Shown here: positions 43,278 to 51,662 of the stretch, in pieces
Layout of the letters: each line of letters opens with the position of its first letter
Numbering within the stretch: position 1 is the stretch's first letter
Assembly: GCA_964521085.1 (NCBI GenBank)
Contig: CAZFPL010000004.1
Span: 62,001 to 126,000 of the forward strand
DNA: 64,000 nt
Direction: 5' to 3'
Origin: JAFGKK01 sp964521085
Lineage (GTDB): Bacteria > Chloroflexota > Anaerolineae > Anaerolineales > RBG-16-64-43
Program-made: the position numbers and the translations under genes
The notes under the pieces: generated by a model
The model's database searches: none
Told to the model about the DNA's origin: nothing
The model's input: only the letters and a program-made list of their open reading frames with translations

Positions 43278-44267
43278 GTGATCGAACTGCGCAACGTCCA
43301 AAAAGTCCTCAACGGAAAAACCGTCCTCAATATCCCCGAACTGACCGTTTCTCCGGGTGAGATTGCAGGCGTCTTCGGCCCGGAGGGCAGCGGAAGCGAT
43401 GTGTTGTTTGCGCTGCTCACCGGGCGCATGCGGCCGACGCTCGGCACGGTCCGTGTAGCCGGGCTCGATCCGCTCCGCCAGCGGGATGCCTTCAGCCGCA
43501 AGACCGGAATCGTCTTTCACGACGATGCGATCTACAAGAATCTCACTACGGCCGCCAATCTGGAATTTCACGCCAACCTGTATGGAATGCCCAAAGCACG
43601 GATCGCCGAAGTGCTGGATCAGGCCGGCCTGGCCGATCAGGCCGCCGTTAAAGCCGACGATCTCCCATCCGGTTTGAAAAGGCGGCTTGCTTTCGGAAGA
43701 GCTATTCTCCACCGCCCGAAAGTGTTGATCCTTCAGGAATTATTCGACCGCTGCGACGAAGCGACGATCACCCTGCTTGGAGATTTGCTGCGCCGCCGGG
43801 CCGAGGAGGATGCGGCCGTCCTCGTCCTGGCGAGCGCCCCGGCACGGCTGGCGGAGTTCTGCACGGGCAGGTATGAGATCCAACAGGGGCGGATCGATCC
43901 AATGCGGGATGCCCCCGGGGAGGCTGTGCACCCGACGTTCCGGCTGCCGGTGAAGACGGAAGACAAGGTGATTCTGGTGAATCCGGCGGAAATCCTCTTC
44001 GCGGATGCGAGCGAAGGCCGCACATTCCTGGTTACCGCAGAGGGGCGGCTGGCCGCCCCATACACCCTGGCCGAACTGGAAAGCAAACTCTCACGCAGCG
44101 GTTTCTTCCGCGCTCACCGCAGCATCCTGGTGAACCTGCAGCACGTCAAGGAAGTCATCCCCTTTACCCGCAACAGCTTCAGCATCCGCCTGGACGATCC
44201 CGCCGGGACGAAAATCCCGCTCAGCAAGTCGGCGGCCGCGGAACTCAAGACGTTTTTCGGCTATTAA
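43278..44267 (+). CDS. LytTR regulator fused to a degenerate ABC ATPase domain
   Basis: A 329-residue protein. Residues 1-215 follow the ABC ATPase fold but key residues are lost: Walker A reads GPEGSGSD (34-41; Lys and Ser/Thr replaced by Ser and Asp), and Walker B reads VLILQELF (Asp replaced by Gln). The signature region is LPSGLKRRLAFGRA. Residues 225-329 are a LytTR DNA-binding domain (FLVTAEGRLAAPYTLAELESKL, FFRAHRSILVNLQHV). ABC-LytTR fusions are known heads of BcrA-like exporter operons. Here the ABC part probably cannot hydrolyse ATP and may sense the transporter or its substrate. GTG start without a Shine-Dalgarno; TACAAT ends six bases before it. Likely target: the exporter genes at 44484-47917. 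Confidence 0.8.
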   Translation: MIELRNVQKVLNGKTVLNIPELTVSPGEIAGVFGPEGSGSDVLFALLTGRMRPTLGTVRVAGLDPLRQRDAFSRKTGIVFHDDAIYKNLTTAANLEFHANLYGMPKARIAEVLDQAGLADQAAVKADDLPSGLKRRLAFGRAILHRPKVLILQELFDRCDEATITLLGDLLRRRAEEDAAVLVLASAPARLAEFCTGRYEIQQGRIDPMRDAPGEAVHPTFRLPVKTEDKVILVNPAEILFADASEGRTFLVTAEGRLAAPYTLAELESKLSRSGFFRAHRSILVNLQHVKEVIPFTRNSFSIRLDDPAGTKIPLSKSAAAELKTFFGY

Positions 44268-44311
44268 GCCTGCTCCACCCATCCCCCGGAATGCTTCATT
44301 CGCCCCTTTCC

Positions 44312-44333
44312 AAGCGCCGATTGGCGCTTTTTT
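44312..44333 (+). terminator. rho-independent terminator after the LytTR gene
   Basis: Stem AAGCGCC (44312-44318) and GGCGCTT (44323-44329), loop GATT, then TTTTT. It separates the regulator gene from the exporter genes, which therefore need their own promoter. Confidence 0.85.
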
Positions 44334-44483
44334 GTTGCGGGCGCCGGAGAAGTTGCCTATAGTGTTGACAAGAAAAAATCCCCTCCCATGCCTCCCCGCG
44401 AAGAACACGCGCGGACAGGCTCTCCTGCTTGGCAATGAGTGCCGAAAAGGGGAGGAGCGAGGAGGGGGAAAGGAGATGTAACC

Positions 44484-44804
44484 ATGAAAAGCGAAACGAA
44501 TTCGAACGGGCAAACACGCAACCAAGGATTGAAAAACCGGCAAGGACGCAACATCGCCTATTGGTTTCCCCTTGGTATTGGAACAGGGGTTGCCTTGGGT
44601 GTGATGTTTGAAAATCTTGCCCTGGGTATCGCGATTGGCACGGCCTTGGGCGCCGCCCTGGGGCTGGCCGTTAATCTGAACCGCCCGGGCGAGTCGGACC
44701 CGGATACCGGAACTCCCGGCGGGCGCTGGATCGCTGTAATCGCCATCGGCGGTGTGGTACTTCTCGCCGCCGGGGCCATTCTTCTCTTTTTCCTGATGCG
44801 ATAA
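44484..44804 (+). CDS. small glycine-zipper membrane protein
   Basis: A 106-residue protein with a hydrophilic start, a long Gly/Ala-rich hydrophobic stretch with small-residue spacing (GIGTGVALGVMFENLALGI and AIGTALGAALGLAVN, about 30-65), a short loop, and a last membrane helix (about 82-104). AAAGGAG precedes the ATG at 44484. It is 27 bases before the ABC ATPase gene, so probably part of the exporter operon. Unknown role; small membrane proteins are common in LytTR-regulated ABC operons. Confidence 0.65.
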   Translation: MKSETNSNGQTRNQGLKNRQGRNIAYWFPLGIGTGVALGVMFENLALGIAIGTALGAALGLAVNLNRPGESDPDTGTPGGRWIAVIAIGGVVLLAAGAILLFFLMR

Positions 44805-44831
44805 CCGGTGCGAAACCGGAAGGAGAAAATC

Positions 44832-45566
44832 ATGAATACCATCGAAACGCACGAACTCAGCAGGGACTTCGGAACCGTGAAGGCGGTCGACGGCATATCG
44901 TTCACCGCCTCGGCGGGCGAGCTTTTCGGATTTCTCGGCCCGAACGGCGCCGGGAAGACGACCACCATCCGGATGCTGACCGGCCAGCTCAGGCCGACGG
45001 CGGGATCGGCGCGCGTGGCCGGCTGCGACGTGGTGAACGAACGGACGGAGCTCAAGCGGCGGATCGGCGTGGTCTTCGAGTATCAGAATCTCTATGAGCG
45101 CATGTCCGCCTTCGAAAACCTTAACTTCATCGCCGACCTGTACGGTGCCTCCCGCAAGCGGGTCAGGGCGGTGCTGGCGCAGGTCGGGCTGGCGGAAAGG
45201 GCGCGCGAACCGATCAAGCGCTATTCCAACGGCATGAAACAGCGGCTGTTGATCGCGCGGGCGCTGATCCCGCACCCCAAGGTGCTGTTCCTCGACGAGC
45301 CGACCCGCGGTCTGGATCCCGCCATGGCGCGCGACGTCCGCAACATCATCGCCGGCCTGGCCCGAGATGGGACGACGATCTTCCTGACCACGCACTACAT
45401 GGAAGAGGCGGACCGGCTCTGCGCGCGGGTGGCGATCCTCGACCGCGGCCGGATCGTCGCCTTGGATGCGCCGGCGGCGCTCAAGGCCGCGTATGGCGGA
45501 CCGCAGGGAACTCTGGAAGATGCTTTCCTCAAGCTCACCGGTTCGCCGATGCCTGCGGAGGCGTGA
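44832..45566 (+). CDS. ABC transporter ATP-binding protein
   Basis: A 244-residue active ABC ATPase of the drug/Na-exporter (NatA/CcmA-like) group. Walker A GPNGAGKTTTIRML (about 37), Q-loop VVFEYQNLYE, signature YSNGMKQRLLIARAL, Walker B VLFLDEPTRGLD, and switch His in LTTHYMEEAD are all intact. This contrasts with the degenerate ABC domain in the regulator at 43278. AAGGAGAAAATC precedes the ATG. Its stop overlaps the open frame of the permease gene. Confidence 0.92.
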   Translation: MNTIETHELSRDFGTVKAVDGISFTASAGELFGFLGPNGAGKTTTIRMLTGQLRPTAGSARVAGCDVVNERTELKRRIGVVFEYQNLYERMSAFENLNFIADLYGASRKRVRAVLAQVGLAERAREPIKRYSNGMKQRLLIARALIPHPKVLFLDEPTRGLDPAMARDVRNIIAGLARDGTTIFLTTHYMEEADRLCARVAILDRGRIVALDAPAALKAAYGGPQGTLEDAFLKLTGSPMPAEA

Positions 45567-45601
45567 CCCGGGCGTTTCCGTTTCGAAAACGAAAGGGTAT
45601 C

Positions 45602-47917
45602 ATGGGTGTAGCGATGAAAAACATACTGGAATACCTGCGGGTCGTCGGCGTGCTGGCCCGGAAGGACATCGTCCAGGGGCTGAAAAACAAGAACATCCTC
45701 GTGCTGTTCTTCTCGGTGGCGTTCTTGATCATTTTCTACAACGCGCTGCCTTCCCTTTCCGCCGCCAAGCGGCCGCCCTCCCTGTTCATCTACGATGCCG
45801 GCAACTCCGCGTTGACCGGCCGCCTGGAAGCATCTTCGGAGTTCGATGTCCGGACGGATTTCCCATCCGAGGAGGCGATGATCCGCCGGCTGGCGCTGGG
45901 CGACATCCCGGAACTCGGCCTGGTGATCCCGGCCGATTTCGACAGCCGTGCGGCCAGTGGCGACGCGCCGCCCCTGCGCGGCATCGTCGCCTACTGGCTG
46001 AGCGGGGAGGAAGTCGCCGGGCTGAAAGCCAAGGCGGAAGGGGAGATCGCCGCCGTGTGGGGGACGGGCGTTTCCATCAGGATCGACGAGAACGTCGTCT
46101 ACGGGCCGGTGGACGACGAAGGCGCGGGGACCCAGGCCTCGATGGCGCTGATCTTCGCGCTGGCGTTGATTGGGATCAGCCTGGTGCCGCATCTGATGTT
46201 CGACGAAAAGGAGGCGCGCACTCTCGAGGTCCTGCTCGTCTCGCCGGCGAGCGAAACCCAGATCGCGGCGGGCAAGATGCTGGCCGGCCTGTTCTACTCG
46301 GGCACCGTCGCGGTGCTGGCGGTGATCGTCAACCACGGCTTAATCGTCCACTGGGGGCTTTTTCTGGTGATCCTGGCTGTTTTCGCGACGTTCTGCGTGA
46401 CGCTCGGACTGATCCTCGGCACCGCGATGGAATCGAGGGCCCAATTTGCCGTCTGGGCCTGGCTGATCATCCTGCCGCTGTTCATGCCGGTCGTCCTCTA
46501 CCTGCTGCGCGAGCTGGTACCCGAAGCCGTCATGCAGCTGCTGCCCGTCATCCCCTCCGTCGCAACGTATCTCGCGATGCGCTACGTATTCACCCAACCG
46601 CTCGCGCTCGGCGCGCCCCTGCTGGGGGTGGGCTGGATCCTGGCATGCACGGGAATCGAACTGGCAATCGTCTCCTGGCTGCTGCGGCGCCGGGACCGCG
46701 GGGAAGCCTCCAAGCTTTCCGCGAAAGTTCCGGCCTCCTCCGCGACCGCGCGGGAGAAAGCGGAGGTTCTTCCCGTCCCGCGGGCGGTTCCGCAGGAAAA
46801 AATGGACACTTCGTCCGCCGCGCCGGTCACCGGCTGGCGCGCCTCGCTGCGCATCGTGCTGGCGATCGCCGGCAAGGACGTGCGCGAGGCGTTCCGCAAC
46901 CGGCTCATCTTTTCGGTCATGATCGGGACGGTGTTCCTGGCTCTGAACGGAAGCCTGCTGCCCGCGCTGATCAACTGGGGGAGCCCGCCGACGGCGGTCG
47001 TCTTCGACGAAGGAAGGTCGGCCGTTGTTCGTGAGGCGGCCGGAGAGATCGACGGCCGGCTGATTGCGGCGTCTTCGCGCGAAGATATGGAGGCGCAGGT
47101 CGTCCAGGCCGCCGGAGAGTGGATCGGGTTCGTGCTCCCGGCCGATTTCGACGCGCTCGCGCAATCCGGGGCCGAGATCAAAATCGACGCTTACGCCGTG
47201 CACTGGGCGGATCCGGAGAAGGTCGCGGAGACCGCCGACTACTTTGCGGAGCAGCTCAGCCTTGCCGCGTCGGCAGAAGTAAAGATCACGATGGCCAAGG
47301 AGGGCCTGTATCCGACGGTCGATTCCGCCGGGCAGACCCTGATCAACCTGCTCACCCAGATCCTGATGATGGCGGTGGTCGGGTTTGCGATCGTGCCGCT
47401 GCTTTTCGTGGAGGAGAAGGAAAGCCGCACGATGGACATCCTGACGGTCTCCCCCGCCGGGTACATCCAGATCCTCCTCGGAAAGCTGCTGGCCGGGATG
47501 ACCTACGGCCTGTTCATCGGGATCGTGATCGCGCTGATCAACCTGAAGCAGATCGTCCACTGGGACATACTGGCGTTGACCCTGTTCCTCGGGGCGCTGC
47601 TGTTGGTCGCGATCGGCATGCTGATCGGCGTGCTGGCGGATTCGCCGACCAGTGCGGCGTTCTGGGGCAGCCCGCTGCTATTGCTCTCGGTCCTGCCGCT
47701 GCTCTTGGAAGCCTTCTTTGCCGGGGTCTGGCCGGCGTTCCTGACAAACCTGCTTTCCTGGTTCCCCACATCCGTGGTCATGCGCATGTTCCGGCTTTCG
47801 CTCGCGGGCGAAGCGCCGGTGCAATTGGTGTGGCAATCTGCCGCCGCGCTTGTGGCCACTTCGGCGGTGATATACGCGCTGGTGGTGTGGGTCATGCGGA
47901 GGAAGTACAGCGTGTAG
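45602..47917 (+). CDS. fused double ABC-2 permease
   Basis: About 771 residues containing two ABC-2 type (NatB-like) permeases in one chain, each with an N-terminal helix, an outside domain and a C-terminal bundle of five or six helices. The halves repeat the same marks: KDIVQGLKNKNILVLFFSV / KDVREAFRNRLIFSVMIG, and FDEKEARTLEVLLVSPAS / VEEKESRTMDILTVSPAG. A hydrophilic linker (about 375-415) joins them. The chain supplies both membrane subunits for the ATPase upstream. Start chosen at ATG 45602 after AAAGGG; GTG 45563 (overlapping the ATPase stop) and ATG 45614 are alternatives. Confidence 0.85.
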   Translation: MGVAMKNILEYLRVVGVLARKDIVQGLKNKNILVLFFSVAFLIIFYNALPSLSAAKRPPSLFIYDAGNSALTGRLEASSEFDVRTDFPSEEAMIRRLALGDIPELGLVIPADFDSRAASGDAPPLRGIVAYWLSGEEVAGLKAKAEGEIAAVWGTGVSIRIDENVVYGPVDDEGAGTQASMALIFALALIGISLVPHLMFDEKEARTLEVLLVSPASETQIAAGKMLAGLFYSGTVAVLAVIVNHGLIVHWGLFLVILAVFATFCVTLGLILGTAMESRAQFAVWAWLIILPLFMPVVLYLLRELVPEAVMQLLPVIPSVATYLAMRYVFTQPLALGAPLLGVGWILACTGIELAIVSWLLRRRDRGEASKLSAKVPASSATAREKAEVLPVPRAVPQEKMDTSSAAPVTGWRASLRIVLAIAGKDVREAFRNRLIFSVMIGTVFLALNGSLLPALINWGSPPTAVVFDEGRSAVVREAAGEIDGRLIAASSREDMEAQVVQAAGEWIGFVLPADFDALAQSGAEIKIDAYAVHWADPEKVAETADYFAEQLSLAASAEVKITMAKEGLYPTVDSAGQTLINLLTQILMMAVVGFAIVPLLFVEEKESRTMDILTVSPAGYIQILLGKLLAGMTYGLFIGIVIALINLKQIVHWDILALTLFLGALLLVAIGMLIGVLADSPTSAAFWGSPLLLLSVLPLLLEAFFAGVWPAFLTNLLSWFPTSVVMRMFRLSLAGEAPVQLVWQSAAALVATSAVIYALVVWVMRRKYSV

Positions 47918-47927
47918 ACCGGCCAGC

Positions 47928-47948
47928 GACGATTGATCATCGACAATC
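47928..47948 (+). repeat. heptamer repeat, degenerate
   Basis: Units GACGATT, GATCATC and GACAATC. It is followed after 6 bases by a CCCCTCCCC palindrome, the same order as at 49282-49353. Confidence 0.6.
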
Positions 47949-47954
47949 GCAAAA

Positions 47955-47977
47955 CCCCTCCCCAATATGGGGAGGGG
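47955..47977. repeat. C/G-run palindrome
   Basis: Arms CCCCTCCCCA and TGGGGAGGGG around ATA, followed by more G runs (GGGGG, GGGG) that could form a quadruplex on the + strand. It lies after the permease gene. Confidence 0.7.
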
Positions 47978-48008
47978 GTAGGGGGAGGGGACGATAGCGA
48001 TCATGCGT

Positions 48009-48062
48009 GGGGATGGATCCCCGAGCTGATAAACGATGCCCCCGCAAAAAGCGCGGGGGCAT
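48009..48062. repeat. GATAAAC-type hairpin repeat, copy 1
   Basis: Contains GGGGATGGATCCCC, then CTGATAAACGATGCCCCCGC and its inverted arm GCGGGGGCAT (48036-48045 with 48053-48062). A related copy with the same order (GGGGATTTATCCC...GCTGATAAACAATCCCCCGC) lies at 51497-51548. Confidence 0.6.
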
Positions 48063-48121
48063 ATTCCGAGATGCTTGTTGCGCGGGTTCACAATTGAATC
48101 AAACGCCGGGCTGAATGGACG

Positions 48122-48149
48122 ATCATCCATCGTCCATGGTCGACGGTCG
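48122..48149 (+). repeat. heptamer repeat (ATSRTCN)4
   Basis: Units ATCATCC, ATCGTCC, ATGGTCG and ACGGTCG. The element ends 3 bases before the stop codon of the lipoprotein gene on the other strand. Confidence 0.75.
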
Positions 48150-48152
48150 GCC

Positions 48153-49151
48153 TCACGTCCACGTGATCCCGCTCATCCCCGGACGGACGTAAATTCCGAT
48201 TGCGGGGAGGACGGCATCGGTGCAGCGCGTTCTTCGTACGCTGTAGGTTCCGGTACGCAGAGTGAAGTTCTTGGTCATACCGACGGCAAACGAACCGCCG
48301 TCGGTGTCGTGGTTATACAGGCTCTGCCAGGAACCGCCCGGCGGCTGGACCTCGATGTGGCAGATGCTGAATGGGAGATTGTTCTGGATGGAGAAATCCA
48401 CGTCGACGGCGATCTGCTGGTAGCGGTAGGCAGGATCGGATCCGATCGCCCGGTCGTGTTCTTCATACAACACAGTGGAGCCGCAATCCTTGATCTGGAC
48501 GTCGTAATACCCGGCGGTGAGGGAGATACTGAAGGAGGCGTTGATGGCGATGGTATCGGCCCCCAACCGGTTGGCGCCCCAGACGCTCTCATCCTTCCCG
48601 CGGATGTACACCACGCACAGCGAGATGTAGACTTTGTTTTCGATCACATAGGCGACCGTCGGCGGGGGCGGGGTTTCCCGGATCGGCAGGCTGTAGGGCG
48701 AGCCGGTGATCACGGAACTTCCGCCGAAGGCCCAGCACTCCGTCCCGTTGCTCTTGCGGACGACGTAGTAATCCGGGATCTCCGGGACCGCGCGCGCCAC
48801 CAGGGTGACGGTCTCGCCCTCGGCAATGCCGGCCACCCATTCATAGAGCTTCCAATCCGGCCCGGTCACGCAACTGAGGGATTGGCCGGCGGTCATCGTC
48901 ACCGGCGCGGTGGTGAAAGTCGCGGTGAGGGACGGGGTGAAGGTGGCGGTGAGGATCTGGGTCAGCGCCTGGGTGAGGGTCGGCGAGGGCTGGGAATCCC
49001 CCGGAGAATCCGGAATGGATCCATCGGGAGTAGCCGTCACCACGATGATCTGACCCGTGGCCGGACCGGCGGCCGTTTCCAGGATGCAGGCGCCGCCGAA
49101 CAGGGCTGCGCCGAGGATTACGATCAACCGCAGGATTTGGGGCGTTTTCAT
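48153..49151 (-). CDS. secreted lipoprotein of unknown function
   Basis: A 332-residue lipoprotein: signal peptide with lipobox GGAC (Cys at about 22), a Thr/Pro-rich linker to about 85, then a beta-rich SH3-like segment. The shared motif VTMTAGQSLSC..GPDWKLYEWVAGI opens this part, with YYVVRKSNGTECWAFG after it. A second half resembles a small beta-sandwich (YYDVQIKDCGSTVLYEE). Conserved Cys pairs suggest disulfides. ATG at 49151 after GGAG; the longer frame has no ribosome binding site. Close paralogue of the gene at 49457; tandem duplication. Function unknown, perhaps ligand binding at the cell wall. Confidence 0.75.
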   Translation of the reverse strand: MKTPQILRLIVILGAALFGGACILETAAGPATGQIIVVTATPDGSIPDSPGDSQPSPTLTQALTQILTATFTPSLTATFTTAPVTMTAGQSLSCVTGPDWKLYEWVAGIAEGETVTLVARAVPEIPDYYVVRKSNGTECWAFGGSSVITGSPYSLPIRETPPPPTVAYVIENKVYISLCVVYIRGKDESVWGANRLGADTIAINASFSISLTAGYYDVQIKDCGSTVLYEEHDRAIGSDPAYRYQQIAVDVDFSIQNNLPFSICHIEVQPPGGSWQSLYNHDTDGGSFAVGMTKNFTLRTGTYSVRRTRCTDAVLPAIGIYVRPGMSGITWT

Positions 49152-49281
49152 GGGCTGTCTCCTCTTTTTCGGTTCCCGTTGTTGTCGCTGCTTATTATTA
49201 CGGATTATCCACGCCGAGTCCACGGATTTTGGGCTAAAAAGGTGATTTGTGGAGGTAGTTTGGAGGTTATTGGGGGAAAGG

Positions 49282-49309
49282 GGCCATTGACTATAGAGCG
49301 TCGACAATC
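49282..49309 (+). repeat. heptamer repeat, degenerate
   Basis: Units GGCCATT, GACTATA, GAGCGTC and GACAATC, directly followed by the C/G-run palindrome at 49319. Confidence 0.6.
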
Positions 49310-49318
49310 GTGACCCCT

Positions 49319-49353
49319 CCCCTTCCCCTCCCCAACTTGGGGAGGGGAAGGGG
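49319..49353. repeat. C/G-run palindrome, 17-base arms
   Basis: CCCCTTCCCCTCCCCAA and its exact complement meet around one base. It is related in sequence and in heptamer neighbourhood to 47955-47977. Both strands carry four or more G/C runs. Confidence 0.75.
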
Positions 49354-49404
49354 AGAGGGATGTGTGCTGGTCAAGGCTGATTTCATATCATTACTGAATC
49401 GGCG

Positions 49405-49432
49405 ATGGTCCATGGTCTATGGTCCATCGTCG
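49405..49432 (+). repeat. heptamer repeat (ATGGTCN)4
   Basis: Units ATGGTCC, ATGGTCT, ATGGTCC and ATCGTCG, preceded by GAATCGGCG as at 43181 and 51655. Confidence 0.88.
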
Positions 49433-49456
49433 GTTTTCTGCTGTGGCATGCCGGGT

Positions 49457-50407
49457 CTAGGTGATGGTGACGGTTACTCCGACAGGCGAGATGGCGACGT
49501 CGTCGGCGGAGAATGCCAGTCTGTAATTAACTTCATAGCTTTCATGAGCCCGGAAATCGTATTTCCCGGCTTGCATCGTGAAATACATTGTGGCGCCGTC
49601 GCGGAGGGCGGCATCATACATGCCGGTGATATCCAGCCAGGCGTTTTCTCCATGGCGGGTGTATTGGATCCAATAGACGTCATGCCCGGATGCGTTGATG
49701 ATCGAGAACGTGACGAGTGTGAAGACTTTGACATTTCGGGAGAGTTCTTGCGGTCCGATGGGCGTATTCTCCGCTTCGTACAGTTTTCCGCCGTAGCAGT
49801 CCAGGATCTGGACGTCGTAAAATCCCGCCATGATAATTATCCCGAAGGTCGATCCGGGGGCGCCGGCGCCGCTGGGAAGCATGTCGGTCCCCCACGTTGT
49901 TTCGGCCGCATTGCGCAGGAGGAGATCGCAAATTGCCAAGCCGGTTTGATTCTCGATTTGGTAGTAAATCTCGTGCAGCGGCGGAGCCTCCTTTTCCGGC
50001 AGACTCAAGGGGTTGCCTTCGATCTTGGCTCCGATGCTGGATGCCCAGCACTCCACCCCGTCGCTTTTTCGGACATAGTAATACTCCGGCCAATCGGGTG
50101 TCGAGCGCGCGGTCAGGGTGACGACTTCCCCCGGCTGGATCATGGCCACCATATCGTACAGGATCCAATGCGGACCCTTCGCGCAGTTCAATGGTTGGCC
50201 GGCGGTCATCGTGACCGGCTTGGAGGACGTCGGATGCAGGACTTTCGTCATGGGCGTCGGCGGCGGTCCTCCCCGGAGGGTGGGGGTGACCACGATGTGC
50301 GCCGCGGTATTCTCTTTCGAGGCATCCTGCGGCGCGCAGGCGCTTCCGGCCAGCGCAATCATCATTGGGAAGAACAGGCGTGCGAATCGGAATTTTTCCA
50401 TTCCCAT
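49457..50407 (-). CDS. secreted lipoprotein of unknown function, paralogue
   Basis: A 316-residue lipoprotein: signal peptide, lipobox GSAC (Cys at about 24), linker, then the same modules as its neighbour at 48153 (VTMTAGQPLNCAKGPHWILYD, YYYVRKSDGVECWAS, FYDVQILDCYGGKLYEAE). GGAGGGG precedes the ATG at 50407; an internal ATG two codons later is also possible. The two proteins are roughly one-third identical by eye in the core, so the duplication is not recent. Confidence 0.75.
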   Translation of the reverse strand: MGMEKFRFARLFFPMMIALAGSACAPQDASKENTAAHIVVTPTLRGGPPPTPMTKVLHPTSSKPVTMTAGQPLNCAKGPHWILYDMVAMIQPGEVVTLTARSTPDWPEYYYVRKSDGVECWASSIGAKIEGNPLSLPEKEAPPLHEIYYQIENQTGLAICDLLLRNAAETTWGTDMLPSGAGAPGSTFGIIIMAGFYDVQILDCYGGKLYEAENTPIGPQELSRNVKVFTLVTFSIINASGHDVYWIQYTRHGENAWLDITGMYDAALRDGATMYFTMQAGKYDFRAHESYEVNYRLAFSADDVAISPVGVTVTIT

Positions 50408-50557
50408 AGTGCCCCTCCGTCGCAATCGAGGATTCATAACTCTCGGAATATTATGACTCACTCTCTGGGCGGTGTCCACAAAATAGGAGTGGAGTACTTA
50501 TTTGGATCGGTTTCGAGGAAGTCTCCGCGAAAGCCGGTCGGCGAACGTGGAAATTCC

Positions 50558-50585
50558 GACCATCGACCATGGGCCATCGACCAAT
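50558..50585 (+). repeat. heptamer repeat (GACCATN)4
   Basis: Units GACCATC, GACCATG, GGCCATC and GACCAAT, followed by GCCGATTCG, the inverted form of the GAATCGGCG seen beside other copies. It lies between the lipoprotein and the zinc peptidase-like gene. Confidence 0.85.
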
Positions 50586-50694
50586 GCCGATTCGATGATG
50601 TGGTAAATTTAGCCTTGCCTGCGGTTCATTTATATAGAAGTCCGGATCGGTTCGCCGGAGTGCAAAGAATTTCCGAAAAGGAGAGATATCCGAT

Positions 50695-51303
50695 TTGCGT
50701 TTCCATTATGGCGCCGTTCCTGCAAACGAGGCCTTTCATCCGGAAGCGGAGGGATGGCGGAGCGTGCGCGAGCCCAATCCGCTGGTGATGCAGCTGTTCG
50801 CGCTTCCCCTGATGTTCCTCCTCATGGCTGGTTGGGGTCTTTCCGTTCTGCTGTTTATGGGACCGGAAATATTCTTCCCTAAAATTTCCGATATGGCGGG
50901 AATTGCGGCAAATTGCCTTCTGGGCAGCGGATTATTTTTCCTTATGATCCCCCTGCACGAACTGATTCACGCGCTATTCCATCCCGGGTGGGGTTTCTCT
51001 ACCAGGACCGTCATCGGGCTTTGGCTGTCTAAGGCGTTGTTTTACGCGCATTACGAGGGGATCATGTCGCGCAACCGTTTTCTGATGGTTTTCCTCGCCC
51101 CGTACCTTGTTCTGGGAGTGCTTCCGACGATCGCCGCGATCGCCTTCCCGGAGTGGCGGCCCGTGTTGCTACCCTTTTCCTTTTGGGGAAGCATCCTGCC
51201 GTGCGGTGATTTTGTGGGGTTGATTGTTGTTCTTTTTCAGATACCCGCTTCGGCGATCGTGCAAAATAAAGGATGGAAGATGTATTGGAAGCCGTCCTCG
51301 TGA
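50695..51303 (+). CDS. DUF3267-like membrane zinc metallopeptidase homologue
   Basis: A 202-residue membrane protein with four helices (about 32-55, 68-92, 125-148 and 155-180). The zinc motif HELIH (in IPLHELIHALFHP, about 87) lies at a helix end, as in the DUF3267 family of putative membrane zincins. A distant third ligand is not certain. The start is TTG at 50695 with AAAGGAGAG upstream at a slightly long distance. Role unknown. Confidence 0.7.
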   Translation: MRFHYGAVPANEAFHPEAEGWRSVREPNPLVMQLFALPLMFLLMAGWGLSVLLFMGPEIFFPKISDMAGIAANCLLGSGLFFLMIPLHELIHALFHPGWGFSTRTVIGLWLSKALFYAHYEGIMSRNRFLMVFLAPYLVLGVLPTIAAIAFPEWRPVLLPFSFWGSILPCGDFVGLIVVLFQIPASAIVQNKGWKMYWKPSS

Positions 51304-51317
51304 TCGTTCCGCGCATG

Positions 51318-51373
51318 GACCGTCGAAGCCGACCATCGACTATCGAAAAAAAGACCTTGGACAATAGACCATC
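51318..51373 (+). repeat. heptamer repeat, interrupted
   Basis: GACCGTC, then GACCATC, GACTATC, an A-rich break, and GACCTTG, GACAATA, GACCATC. It begins 15 bases after the gene at 50695. Confidence 0.75.
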
Positions 51374-51496
51374 GTGCGCTCAAAGACCGCTGGCTTGTGC
51401 CCCGGTGGGGCATTGTGTACCAGAGCGGGGTCCCGTCCCGTGCGGTTGTCACGGGATTAATGCCCTCGGGGCAGGCTCATGGCTGATCGCCCGCAC

Positions 51497-51548
51497 GGGG
51501 ATTTATCCCTGCGCTGATAAACAATCCCCCGCATAGATCGCGAGGGCA
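51497..51548. repeat. GATAAAC-type hairpin repeat, copy 2
   Basis: Shares GGGGATTTATCCC, GCTGATAAACAATCCCCCGC and GCGAGGGC with 48009-48062; the palindrome is decayed here. Confidence 0.55.
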
Positions 51549-51576
51549 GACTCCTCTAGGGCAAGAAACAATGCAT

Positions 51577-51604
51577 CACAAAGCCCGCAAGAGCGGGCTT
51601 TGTG
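51577..51604. terminator. strong hairpin between convergent genes
   Basis: A perfect 12-bp stem (CACAAAGCCCGC with GCGGGCTTTGTG) and loop AAGA. The stem's own AAA/TTT ends could serve as a terminator for both sides, but no long T run follows. Confidence 0.5.
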
Positions 51605-51662
51605 TACCAGCGCCGTGCTTCAGCGCGGCGCGTAATTATTCCATCACCGGGTTGAATCGGCG

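Noticed and set aside
45466..47034. 522-codon ORF in another frame of the permease gene
   Set aside because: Arg/Gly/Pro-rich shadow frame; the permease frame shows proper membrane helices.
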